Shown: in pieces, positions 8,718 to 16,595 of the stretch
Layout of the letters: the number at the start of each line of letters is the position of its first letter
Numbering within the stretch: the stretch's first letter is position 1
DNA from: JAVBQG01 sp031549185
GTDB taxonomy: Bacteria; Synergistota; Synergistia; Synergistales; Synergistaceae
Direction of reading: 5' to 3'
DNA: 50,677 nucleotides
NCBI GenBank assembly: GCA_031549185.1
Contig: JAVBQG010000037.1
Coordinates: 1 to 50,677 of the forward strand
The notes under the pieces: model-generated
Databases searched by the model: none
The model's input: only the letters and a program-made list of their open reading frames with translations
What the model was told of the DNA's origin: nothing
Made by a program: the position numbers and the translations under genes

Positions 8718-10427
8718 GTGGGAGTTATCGTGCTGTTAACCGTTGCCGCAGTCGTTCTGAGTTTCGCTGCGCTTTGCGCGTACGCCGGAAAGAACATCGT
8801 TCGGGGACGCGCCAGCGGCAGCGGTAGCGTGCGCATGCCCTCCGAGATCCCGGCGCCCTCCGCACACGAGCCTCCGCGCGCGTTTTTCCAGAGCATTATG
8901 CCGCCGCCACCGCCGATCGTCCTGAGAAAACAGCCTGCCCTGCAGATCGCTCCGCTGCCGGTCGTTGCGTCGCCGCCGGCCGTCGCCGTTCAACGCGCTG
9001 TCGCCGCAACCGTCCCTGAAAAAAAAGTGACCCGCATCGACCGCAGCAAACCAACGGTCTTCTACACGCACAAGCACCTCGTGCCCCTCGTGGAAAAGCT
9101 GGCCGAGGAGGTGTGGCCGACGCAGAGGGAGGTCGCCGCCTCGTATCTCAAAAGCCTCCCGTACAAGGATTTCTCGATCGAGCAGACGAGAAGCCTCAAG
9201 CCCCATCACGCCTCTCTGCGCCTGTACACCGTGTTGGACGCGAGCTTCTCGGTGAGCGCGTTTCGAAAGGAGCACCGGCAGTTTCACGAGCTTCTCTACT
9301 ATCACGTCATGAAAAACTGCGGCAGCCGCGACCTCGCCCGCAAGATCGCCATGGGCGTCCGCAAATACACGCGCAACAGCACGCTGATCTTCGGCGGCAA
9401 GAACGAGAAGGTCGTGGCCTCCCAGCTGAGCGGCGTGTTCTGGAGCGAGGTGTTCGCGGAGAAGACCGGTTTCTTCGAGGAGGAGACGGCCAAGAGCTTT
9501 CACTTCGCCTTCTCGATGGCCAACGATTTCACGACTCACTACGGCACGGTCCTGGGCCTGATGGAAAAGCACTGCGGGGTCAAGCTGGAGCGCCCCGCCT
9601 TCGCCATCGTTCTGCCGCCGGATACGGCGAAGGAGAAGCGGGCCCGCCGCCCGAAGAAGGAGCTCGTCTTCAGCGCGGAGGACGGCCTGTACGAGTCCGT
9701 GACGGGCACATACCACGACCTTCTCGACTGGATCGAGGACAGCGAGCAGTACAAGCGGCTCTATGAAGAGACGATGAACCAGGGTCTTCTCGACGTCTGC
9801 TACTTCTGCGGCGGGGACCCGGACCGGGCGCCTGCGATCACGCTCTCGAACGGCTGGAAGGTTCACGAGCGCTGTTACGACATGCTGGGAGGGAGGCTGA
9901 CCGAGCTTCGCTCCGTACACGGGGCGCGGACGCTTTTCAAGACGTCCCCCAATCTGCTCTCCGCCTTCCGCCTCGTCAACACCTACTGGCCGGAGCTTCC
10001 GCCCGACTGGGACAATCGGAGGGAGACGCTCTTCGCGCGCGCGGACGGCCAATGCGAAAACTGCGGCAAGCCGGATCCGAAGCTGGACGTTTTCCACGTT
10101 CGTCCGGTCGAAAAGGGCGGAACCCACGCCTGCGACAACCTGCTCTGCCTCTGTCCGGCCTGTGCCGCGCAGCTCGAAAGACACCTTGCCTCGGGCTCCG
10201 TCGACGACTGGAAAAGCCTCTACCGCCAGAAGCTCGAGCGAGTCGGCGAAGCGCTGTTGAAGGAGAGAAAACTTCTCTTCACGTACAGGGAAGAGGAGAC
10301 CCGCGTCATCGCGCCCAGGGAGTGGGTGAAACGACGCGGGTATTGGCTGGTCAGGGGCTATTGCTACCTCCACAACGACGAGCGGCTCTTCAACCCCCGC
10401 AAGATGTCGGACCTGAGGGTGCTGTAA
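8718..10427 (+). CDS. Membrane-anchored HNH-like / zinc-finger protein with WYL-like tail
   Basis: The frame is open from 8565, but I choose GTG at 8718: CGGAG lies 8 bases upstream and the protein then begins directly with a signal anchor (GVIVLLTVAAVVLSF). The resulting 569-residue protein has that one membrane segment, a proline-rich linker (about residues 40-90), a middle region of no recognised family, a C-x2-C pair (CYFCGGDP), and an HNH-like module near residues 445-485 (CENCGKPDPK, FHVRPVEKGG, CLCPAC). The last 60 residues (LLFTYREEETRVIAP ... FNPRKMSDL) resemble a WYL ligand-binding fold. ATG codons at 8598 and 8691 are alternatives; a -10-like TATAAT at 8594-8599 argues against 8598. 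A nuclease role is possible but unproven. Confidence 0.7.
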   Translation: MGVIVLLTVAAVVLSFAALCAYAGKNIVRGRASGSGSVRMPSEIPAPSAHEPPRAFFQSIMPPPPPIVLRKQPALQIAPLPVVASPPAVAVQRAVAATVPEKKVTRIDRSKPTVFYTHKHLVPLVEKLAEEVWPTQREVAASYLKSLPYKDFSIEQTRSLKPHHASLRLYTVLDASFSVSAFRKEHRQFHELLYYHVMKNCGSRDLARKIAMGVRKYTRNSTLIFGGKNEKVVASQLSGVFWSEVFAEKTGFFEEETAKSFHFAFSMANDFTTHYGTVLGLMEKHCGVKLERPAFAIVLPPDTAKEKRARRPKKELVFSAEDGLYESVTGTYHDLLDWIEDSEQYKRLYEETMNQGLLDVCYFCGGDPDRAPAITLSNGWKVHERCYDMLGGRLTELRSVHGARTLFKTSPNLLSAFRLVNTYWPELPPDWDNRRETLFARADGQCENCGKPDPKLDVFHVRPVEKGGTHACDNLLCLCPACAAQLERHLASGSVDDWKSLYRQKLERVGEALLKERKLLFTYREEETRVIAPREWVKRRGYWLVRGYCYLHNDERLFNPRKMSDLRVL

Positions 10428-10455
10428 GCCCCGTAGAGAGGGAGGAGAAATCTCC

Positions 10456-11163
10456 ATGCCGGTGAGCCTGCGGGAAGCGTTTGCGATCGCGGAGATTGTG
10501 CGCAGTGCCAATCCGGCGACGCACACCGCGCTCGCCTCGTTCGCGGTTTTGAATCACGTACGCAGGGGCGAGCACGTCTTCCGCGACCGCGACGAGGTTC
10601 ACACGGTGTATATCGTGGTCGCGGGCATGGTCTCGCTCTATAAGATCAACTCCCTCGGCGAGAGGCGCGTCGTCTTCGCCCTCGGCCCCGGGAAGATGAT
10701 CAACGAGGTGATCCTGGACGATCTGCCCGCCTCCGTCAACTGCGAGGCGCTCGAAGATTCGCTGATCCTCTGCTTCGAGAGCGAGAAGTTTCTCGACGCC
10801 ATGTCGCGCGACTTCGAGTTCTCGAAGGCGGTGGTCGACTCGCTCTCGAACAAGGTGCGCCGCCTCTACCGCCAGCTCAAGAACGCCTCCGGGTCGCTGC
10901 GCGGGGACAAACGCCTCGCGGCCAAGCTCTGGAAGCTCGCCACCGACTACGGCGTGCCGGACGACGATGGCGTGCGGATCGACGCCAGGCTCAGCGTGAC
11001 CTACCTGGCCGACATGCTAGGGGCCAAACGGGAGACGGTCTCCCGCCAACTGGGGACCCTCGCCGAGCGAGGGCTGGTCGCCGTGCGGCGGAACGACTTC
11101 GTCGTCCCCGACCCAGACGCGCTGGCGCGGTATTTCAAGAGCGAAATTTTCCCGGCGCCGTGA
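10456..11163 (+). CDS. Crp/Fnr-family transcriptional regulator
   Basis: 235 residues. A cyclic-nucleotide-binding-type beta barrel spans about residues 20-130. A C-terminal winged helix carries the recognition segment LADMLGAKRETVSRQL at about 185-200, a classic Crp/Fnr HTH. There is no N-terminal cysteine cluster, so it is not an iron-sulfur Fnr; the ligand could be heme, a nucleotide or another small molecule. It follows the HNH-like gene by 28 bases with a GGAGG site, and precedes the FNT channel and asrABC. It may control these sulfite-reduction genes, by analogy with Crp/Fnr regulators of anaerobic respiration; this is inferred from position only. Confidence 0.9.
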   Translation: MPVSLREAFAIAEIVRSANPATHTALASFAVLNHVRRGEHVFRDRDEVHTVYIVVAGMVSLYKINSLGERRVVFALGPGKMINEVILDDLPASVNCEALEDSLILCFESEKFLDAMSRDFEFSKAVVDSLSNKVRRLYRQLKNASGSLRGDKRLAAKLWKLATDYGVPDDDGVRIDARLSVTYLADMLGAKRETVSRQLGTLAERGLVAVRRNDFVVPDPDALARYFKSEIFPAP

Positions 11164-11184
11164 CATTCGTCACGGCGCGTTTTT
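11155..11184 (+). terminator. Intrinsic terminator after the Crp/Fnr gene
   Basis: GCGCCGTGAC (11155-11164), loop ATTC, GTCACGGCGC, then GTTTTT. The stem overlaps the regulator's stop codon. Its centre, TGAC-ATTC-GTCA, also has the geometry of a Crp/Fnr-type operator, so it could serve both purposes. Confidence 0.8.
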
Positions 11185-11240
11185 GATTTCCCTTGTATGG
11201 TTGTCGTATCGCAAAACAAACTAAAGAGAGGGTGATCGTC

Positions 11241-12029
11241 TTGTTCGGAGAGGATTTTCTGGCGGTGGCGAACGTGGCCCGGGCGAAGCGCGCGTTTCTG
11301 GCGCGCAACCCGGCCGGCTATTTCGTCGCCTCCATGCTGGCGGGCGCGTATGTCGGCTTCGGCATTCTGCTCATTTTCACGGTCGGCGGCCTGCTGACCG
11401 GGCTTCCATACGCGCGGGTTCTGATGGGCGCCTCGTTCGGCATCGCGCTGAGCCTCGTGATCATCGCCGGTTCGGAGCTCTTCACGGGCAACAACCTGGT
11501 CATGTCGGCGGGCGCCTTCGCCGGGACGGCGACGTGGGGCGACGCGCTTCGCGTATGGGCCGCGAGCTACGCCGGCAACTGGATCGGGTCGGCGCTCCTG
11601 GCCGCGATCTTCTGGGGCGCGGGGCTCGCCACGGGGCCGGTGGGGAATTTCATCGCCGCCACCTCCGCGGCCAAGATGACCGTGCCCGCCGCGCAGCTCT
11701 TCTTCCGCGGGATGCTCTGCAACGCGCTGGTCTGCCTCGCCGTCTGGTGCAGCTTCCGCTGCAAGTCGGAGAGCGGAAAATTCATCATGGTCTTCTGGTG
11801 CCTCTACGCCTTCATCACCAGTGGCTTCGAGCACAGCATCGCCAACATGACGCTGCTGACGGTCGGCCTGCTGGCGCCGTCGGGCGCCGCTGTTTCGGCG
11901 GGCGGGTACTTCTACAACATCCTGGTCGTCACGCTGGGCAACATGGCGAGCGGCATCCTCTTCGTCGCCCTGCCGTACTTTATAATATCGAGAGAGAAGA
12001 AGGTGCCGGTGGAGGAACACAGGCTATGA
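11241..12029 (+). CDS. FNT-family anion channel, probably hydrosulfide (HSC-type)
   Basis: Formate/nitrite transporter family membrane protein with six hydrophobic segments. I place the start at TTG 11241, nine bases after a GAGG ribosome site, giving 262 residues beginning MFGEDFLAVANVAR; the frame is open from 11193. Diagnostic stretches are NPAGYFVASMLAGAYVG, GSELFTGNN, and FFRGMLCNALVCLAVW. FNT proteins are pentameric channels for formate, nitrite or hydrosulfide. This one lies directly before asrABC, the arrangement described for the Clostridioides difficile hydrosulfide channel, so export of the sulfide made by AsrABC is the likeliest job. Formate is the alternative, given the formate dehydrogenase 15 kb away. 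Confidence 0.88.
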   Translation: MFGEDFLAVANVARAKRAFLARNPAGYFVASMLAGAYVGFGILLIFTVGGLLTGLPYARVLMGASFGIALSLVIIAGSELFTGNNLVMSAGAFAGTATWGDALRVWAASYAGNWIGSALLAAIFWGAGLATGPVGNFIAATSAAKMTVPAAQLFFRGMLCNALVCLAVWCSFRCKSESGKFIMVFWCLYAFITSGFEHSIANMTLLTVGLLAPSGAAVSAGGYFYNILVVTLGNMASGILFVALPYFIISREKKVPVEEHRL

Positions 12030-12125
12030 TTGGTCCGTTTGGGAATGCGGGAGCCATGAGGCTCGCAATCTTTACCCTTCAGGCCCCTGACGATAAATCG
12101 ATTTTAAAGGGAGGTGCGTAATGCC

Positions 12126-13163
12126 ATGGGCTATCTGTTGACCGCCGAAAGGATGGACGAGGTTGTGGCCGCGTGGGCCAGGGATTACTCGATCTACGCC
12201 CCGGTGCTGGTGCCGGAGGGCGGGCCGTACTCCGACGACGACGTCGTCCGCTACGGAGAGGTCTCGAAGTTCTCCGAGATCGTCCTCGACCGCAAGTCCG
12301 GCTACTCGTTCAAGGAGTTTCTGCTGCCGCTCTCGCAGACGCTCTTCTTCTTCACCGAGGAGGCCGTGAAGGAGGCGGACATCGAGAGCAGGAGGCCGAA
12401 GGGCGCGATCATATTCCTGCGCAGCTGCGATCTGCACGCCGTGGAGCGGCTCGACGAGATCTACCTCCGCAACCGCTTCGAGGACTACTACTACAAGCGC
12501 CTGCGCGAGCACGTCAAGTTCGTCGTCCTCGGCTGCGCGGAGGCGTGGGAGAGCTGCTTCTGCGTCGACATGGAGACCAACCGCAGCGACGACTACGACG
12601 CGGCGCTCGGCCTCCGCGACGGGGGCTTCTACGTCGACAACCGGAATCCCGAGTGGAATGATCTTTTTGCCGTGCATGGCGAGAGCGGGGACGGCGAGAT
12701 TCCCTTCGTGAGCGACACGCCGACGCGCGTCTCGATTCCCGAGGACCTGTCGCTCGACGTTACGGACTCCAAGATGTGGGACGAGTACGACGCGCGCTGC
12801 ATCAACTGCGGGCGCTGCAACTTCGCCTGCCCGACCTGCACCTGCTTCACGATGCAGGATGTCTTCTACACCGACAATGGCCGTGTGGGCGAGCGGCGGC
12901 GCGTCTGGGCCTCCTGCATGGTAGACGGCTACACCGACGTGGCGGGGGGCGGCTCGTACCGCAAGGGAAACGGGCAGCGGATGCGCTTCAAGAACCTGCA
13001 CAAGATCTACGACTACAAGAAGCGCTTCGACTGCCACATGTGCGTCGGCTGCGGCCGCTGCGACGACGTCTGTCCCGAGTACATCTCGTTCTCGGGGTCG
13101 ATCAACAAACTGGAGGGCGCGATGCGCGAGATTCGGGAGGTGAAATCCGATGGCGGCAAATGA
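12126..13163 (+). CDS. asrA: Anaerobic sulfite reductase subunit A
   Basis: 345 residues from ATG 12126 with GGGAGG at 12109-12114; GTG at 12114 is an upstream alternative. The C-terminal half has two ferredoxin-type sites, CINCGRCNFACPTCTC and CHMCVGCGRCDDVCP, as in AsrA, the electron-transfer subunit of the dissimilatory-type anaerobic sulfite reductase. The N-terminal half contains the RSCDLHAVERLD segment shared with hydrogenase/AsrA beta-type proteins. It overlaps asrB by 14 bases. Electrons pass AsrB to AsrA to AsrC in the known complex. Confidence 0.95.
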   Translation: MGYLLTAERMDEVVAAWARDYSIYAPVLVPEGGPYSDDDVVRYGEVSKFSEIVLDRKSGYSFKEFLLPLSQTLFFFTEEAVKEADIESRRPKGAIIFLRSCDLHAVERLDEIYLRNRFEDYYYKRLREHVKFVVLGCAEAWESCFCVDMETNRSDDYDAALGLRDGGFYVDNRNPEWNDLFAVHGESGDGEIPFVSDTPTRVSIPEDLSLDVTDSKMWDEYDARCINCGRCNFACPTCTCFTMQDVFYTDNGRVGERRRVWASCMVDGYTDVAGGGSYRKGNGQRMRFKNLHKIYDYKKRFDCHMCVGCGRCDDVCPEYISFSGSINKLEGAMREIREVKSDGGK

Positions 13164-13953
13164 GTACATTCCCTTCCGCTCCCAGATTCTCGAGGTTGTG
13201 AAGCACACGGAGATCGAATACACCTTCCGCATGACCTACCGCGGGAACGTGAAGCCGGGGCAGTTCTTCGAGGTCTCGATCCCCAAATACGGCGAGGCGC
13301 CGATCTCGGTCAGCGGCATCGGCGACGGTACGGTCGACTTGACGATCCGCCGCGTGGGGCGCGTGACGGACGAGGTCTTCGAGCGCTACCAGGGCGATGG
13401 CCTCTTCCTGCGTGGCCCCTACGGCAACGGCTTCGATCTGGAGAACTACAGGGGGCGCGAGCTGGTCGTGATCGCGGGGGGCACCGGCCTCTCGCCCGTG
13501 CGGGGCGTGGTGGACCACTTCGGCGAGCACCCGGAGGAGACGAAGGGCATGACGCTGATCTCGGGCTTCAAGAGCCCGACGGACATCCTCTTCTTCGACG
13601 ACATCGCGCGCTGGAAGAAGAGCATGAGCCTCACGCTCACGGTCGACTGCATGGGCGAGGAGGAGTTCAACCCCGCCTGCCAGGTCGGCCTCGTCACGCA
13701 GTACATCGACGCGCTCTGCCTGAAGGAGAAGGAGTCCGCGGCCGCCATCGTCGTCGGCCCGCCGATGATGATGAAGTTTACGACGAAGGGGCTGATCGAC
13801 TTCGGCTTCAAGGAGGAGAACATCTGGATCTCTTACGAGCGCAAGATGTGTTGCGGCATAGGCAAGTGCGGCCACTGCAAGATCGACGGTTCGTACGTCT
13901 GTCTCGACGGCCCGGTGTTCAACTACGCCGAGGGCCAGTTCTGGAGGGATTGA
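13150..13953 (+). CDS. asrB: Anaerobic sulfite reductase subunit B (FAD/NAD(P)H)
   Basis: 267 residues with GGGAGG before ATG 13150. It belongs to the ferredoxin-NADP reductase superfamily: FAD-binding barrel with the SVSGIGDG stretch, NAD-binding VIAGGTGLSPVRG near residue 110, and a PyrK-like C-terminal [2Fe-2S] site CCGIGKCGHC...C. It oxidises NAD(P)H and feeds AsrA. It sits between asrA and asrC with one-base spacing to asrC. Confidence 0.95.
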   Translation: MAANEYIPFRSQILEVVKHTEIEYTFRMTYRGNVKPGQFFEVSIPKYGEAPISVSGIGDGTVDLTIRRVGRVTDEVFERYQGDGLFLRGPYGNGFDLENYRGRELVVIAGGTGLSPVRGVVDHFGEHPEETKGMTLISGFKSPTDILFFDDIARWKKSMSLTLTVDCMGEEEFNPACQVGLVTQYIDALCLKEKESAAAIVVGPPMMMKFTTKGLIDFGFKEENIWISYERKMCCGIGKCGHCKIDGSYVCLDGPVFNYAEGQFWRD

Positions 13954-13954
13954 G

Positions 13955-14926
13955 GTGAGCGGCGTGGATATCAATACGAAAAAGCTGAAGAAGAACGCCT
14001 TCCGCGTGACCAAGGTGCGCGGGGTCACCGCCTCGCGCGTGCGCGTCCCTGGCGGGCACCTCGACGCCAAGTACCTTGGGATGCTGCAGGAGATCGCCGA
14101 GCGCTACGGCAACGGCACGGTCCATATCACCAGCCGGCAGGGCTTCGAGATCCCGGGCATCGACTTCGAGGACATGCCGGCGGTGAACGCGATGTTGCAG
14201 CCGATCGTCGAGGGGCTGGAGATCAACCAGGAGATCCCAGGAACGGGCTACACGGCCTCCGGCACCCGCAACGTCACCGCCTGCATCGGCAACCGCGTCT
14301 GCCCCTACGGGTGCTACGACACGACGGCCTTCGCGCAGCGGATCGAGAAGGCAATCTTCCCGAACGACCTGCACTTCAAGGTTGCCCTCACCGGCTGTCC
14401 CAACGACTGCGCGAAGGTGCGGATGCACGACTTCGGCATCATGGGCATGACGCTGCCGCAGTACGACATCGACCGCTGCGTGAACTGCGGGGCCTGCGTC
14501 CGCTACTGTCGTCGCAAGTCAGTGGAGGCGCTGGCGACCGTCAACGGCAAGGTCGTGCGCGACCACCGCAAGTGCATCGGCTGCGGCGAATGCGTCCTCA
14601 ATTGCCCGACGGGCGCTTGGACGCGGAGCCGCGAGCGCTACTACCGCTTCACGCTCTTCGGCCGCACGGGTAAGAAGAACCCCCGCATGGGCGAAGACTT
14701 CGTCAAGTGGGCGGACGAGACGAGCATCATGAGGATCATCCTCAATACCTACGACTATGTAAAGGAGTACATCGACGCGGGCGCGCCCGGCGGCAAGGAG
14801 CACATCGGCTACATCGTCGACCGCACGGGCTTCGACGAATACCGCAAGTGGGCCATGAAGGACGTGACATTCCCGTCGGAGGCGGAAGTGGAGGAGCGGA
14901 TCTACTGGGGCGGGAAGAAATACTGA
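13955..14926 (+). CDS. asrC: Anaerobic sulfite reductase subunit C (siroheme)
   Basis: 323 residues; GTG start at 13955, six bases after GGAGGG. The siroheme/[4Fe-4S] site is seen as TACIGNRVCPYGC ... VALTGCPNDC, the C-x5-C ... C-x3-C arrangement of sulfite/nitrite reductases. Two further ferredoxin motifs follow: CVNCGACVRYC and CIGCGECVLNCP. It catalyses six-electron reduction of sulfite to sulfide. Last gene of asrABC, closed by the terminator at 14940-14977. Confidence 0.95.
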   Translation: MSGVDINTKKLKKNAFRVTKVRGVTASRVRVPGGHLDAKYLGMLQEIAERYGNGTVHITSRQGFEIPGIDFEDMPAVNAMLQPIVEGLEINQEIPGTGYTASGTRNVTACIGNRVCPYGCYDTTAFAQRIEKAIFPNDLHFKVALTGCPNDCAKVRMHDFGIMGMTLPQYDIDRCVNCGACVRYCRRKSVEALATVNGKVVRDHRKCIGCGECVLNCPTGAWTRSRERYYRFTLFGRTGKKNPRMGEDFVKWADETSIMRIILNTYDYVKEYIDAGAPGGKEHIGYIVDRTGFDEYRKWAMKDVTFPSEAEVEERIYWGGKKY

Positions 14927-14939
14927 GCCGGGGAGTGTT

Positions 14940-14977
14940 TTTGCAGGGGCGCGCAGCAACGCCCCTGCAAATTTTTT
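14940..14977 (+). terminator. Intrinsic terminator of asrABC
   Basis: TTTGCAGGGGCG (14940-14951), eight-base loop, CGCCCCTGCAAA (14960-14971), then TTTTTT. Perfect 12-bp stem. It fills the gap to the convergent DUF1445 gene, and its GCAGGGGCG sequence resembles the dispersed palindromic repeats of this window, so it may have been recruited from one. Confidence 0.88.
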
Positions 14978-15823
14978 CTAGAACACCGCGTAGTCGGAAT
15001 CCCGCTTGTCGGCCACGAACATGTAGCCGGGGGCGTGGGTGATGGCGAAGGGCGGCTTCGAGGCCATCACGGCCGCCTGCGGGGTCACGCCGCAGGCCCA
15101 GAAGACCGGGGTCTCGCCCGGCTTGATCGTCACGGCGTCGCCGAAGTCCGGTCTGTCGATATCCTCAATGCCGATGGCCGACGGGTCGCCGATGTGCAGG
15201 GGCGCGCCGTGCACGGCGGGAAAGCGCCCCGTGCAGGTCACGGCCTGCGGCACCTGCGCGTGGGGGATCGGCCGCATGCTCATCACGGTAACCCCCGAGA
15301 ATCGTCCGGCCGGGATGCACTTCACGTTCGTCAGGTACATCGGCACGTTGACGTTCTCCTCGATGTGGCGGATCTTGATCCCCGCCTCCAGCAGCGCGCC
15401 CTCGAACGAGAACGAGCAGCCGATCATGAAGGCCACCAGGTCGTCGCGCCAGTACGACAGCACGTCCTCCGGCTCGGCGACCAGCTCGCCGTTCTCCCAC
15501 ACGCGATACCTGGGGATGTCGGTGCGGACGTCGGCGCCGGGCGCGATCAACTTCGGTTCGGGGTCGCCCGCATCGGTTACGTCCAAGACCGGGCAGGGTT
15601 TCGGGTTGCGCGTGGCGTAGAGCAGAAAGTCGTAGGCCCAGTCCTGCGGCAGGACGATCATGTTGGCCTGCACGTGCCCAGGACAGAGCCCGGAGGTCGG
15701 ATCGCGCCACTCGCCCCGGTGGACCATCTCGCGGATCTCGCGCGGCGTGCGGCCCATGAGCGCGTCGATCTTCGGGTTGCCGGAGCTCTTTGCCTGCTTG
15801 GTCGTGCACATCGCCTCCGCCAT
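14978..15823 (-). CDS. DUF1445 family protein (YcsI-like putative hydro-lyase)
   Basis: 281 residues, full length for DUF1445. Recognisable stretches include ARNPKPCPVLDV-type text (here ATRNPKPCPVLDVTDAG), AFMIGCSFSFE, and FWACGVTPQAA. Family members include YcsI and mammalian D-glutamate cyclase (DGLUCY), which interconverts D-glutamate and 5-oxo-D-proline. It is the last gene of the pxpB-pxpC-pxpA operon, one base after the pxpA stop, so a link to 5-oxoproline metabolism is likely; enzymatic activity in bacteria is inferred. Confidence 0.88.
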   Translation of the reverse strand: MAEAMCTTKQAKSSGNPKIDALMGRTPREIREMVHRGEWRDPTSGLCPGHVQANMIVLPQDWAYDFLLYATRNPKPCPVLDVTDAGDPEPKLIAPGADVRTDIPRYRVWENGELVAEPEDVLSYWRDDLVAFMIGCSFSFEGALLEAGIKIRHIEENVNVPMYLTNVKCIPAGRFSGVTVMSMRPIPHAQVPQAVTCTGRFPAVHGAPLHIGDPSAIGIEDIDRPDFGDAVTIKPGETPVFWACGVTPQAAVMASKPPFAITHAPGYMFVADKRDSDYAVF

Positions 15824-15824
15824 T

Positions 15825-16595
15825 CTAAAGAACCTCCCGCATGGGGGCGATCATCACGCCCGCTTCCTCCAGCTTTTTGCGCACCAAGTGCGCCGTCTCG
15901 ACCGCCTCGGCGTTATCCCCGTGCATGCAGATCGAGTGCGGTTTGAAGGCAACCGTCTCGCCCTCGATGCTGGTGACGGTGCCGACCGTGACCATCTGCA
16001 CCACGCGGTCGGCGGCGAGGTTCGCGTCGTGGATGACCGCGCCGGGGCGCGAGCGGGGCACGAGGTTGCCGTCGGCCAGGTAAGCGCGGTCGGCAAAGGC
16101 CTCGGCGGCGAATTTAACGCCGATCCTGCCGGTGGCGCGCTCGAACTCGGAGTTCGGGAGGCCCATCAGAATCACGCCGCCGCCACAGGCATCCTTCACC
16201 GCCCCCGCGATGGCGTCCGCCAGCGCGGCGTCCTTCGCCGCCTGGTTGTACATCGCGCCGTGCGGCTTCACGTGCTGCAGCGTGGTGCCCGCCGCGCGGC
16301 AGAAGGCCTCCAGCGCGCCGATCTGGTAGACGCAGTAGGCGTACACCTCGTCGGGCGAGCAGGCCATGTTGCGGCGGCCGAAGCCGACCAGGTCGGGGTA
16401 GGAGACGTGCGCGCCGATCGCCACGCCCGCTTTTATGCAGCGCGCCACCGTCTTGCGCATCACCTCGGGGTCGCCCGCGTGATAGCCGCAGGCCACGTTG
16501 GCCGAGGAGACCGCCGAGAGGACGCCCTCGTCGTCCCCCATCGTCCAGGCGCCGAAGCTCTCGCCGAGGTCGCTGTTCAGGTCGATCATGGTCAT
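15825..16595 (-). CDS. pxpA: 5-oxoprolinase subunit A (LamB/YcsF family)
   Basis: 256 residues from ATG 16595, eight bases after GGAGG. The opening MTMIDLNSDLGESFG is the family signature; further marks are SANVACGYHAGDP, AHVSYPDLVGFGRR, VKPHGAMYN and FKPHSICMHGDN. PxpA works with PxpB and PxpC to hydrolyse 5-oxo-L-proline (pyroglutamate) to glutamate with ATP. The start codon overlaps the pxpC stop by one base (TAATG). The frame is open well upstream, but that part is antisense shadow of pxpC. Confidence 0.95.
   Translation of the reverse strand: MTMIDLNSDLGESFGAWTMGDDEGVLSAVSSANVACGYHAGDPEVMRKTVARCIKAGVAIGAHVSYPDLVGFGRRNMACSPDEVYAYCVYQIGALEAFCRAAGTTLQHVKPHGAMYNQAAKDAALADAIAGAVKDACGGGVILMGLPNSEFERATGRIGVKFAAEAFADRAYLADGNLVPRSRPGAVIHDANLAADRVVQMVTVGTVTSIEGETVAFKPHSICMHGDNAEAVETAHLVRKKLEEAGVMIAPMREVL

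Noticed and set aside
10456..11163. Oxygen-sensing Fnr
   Set aside because: No N-terminal cysteine cluster for a [4Fe-4S] centre is present, so only Crp/Fnr family membership is claimed.
12040..12075. Small hairpin GAGCC-ATGA-GGCTC before asrA as a terminator
   Set aside because: Only a 5-bp stem and no U-tract; likely chance.
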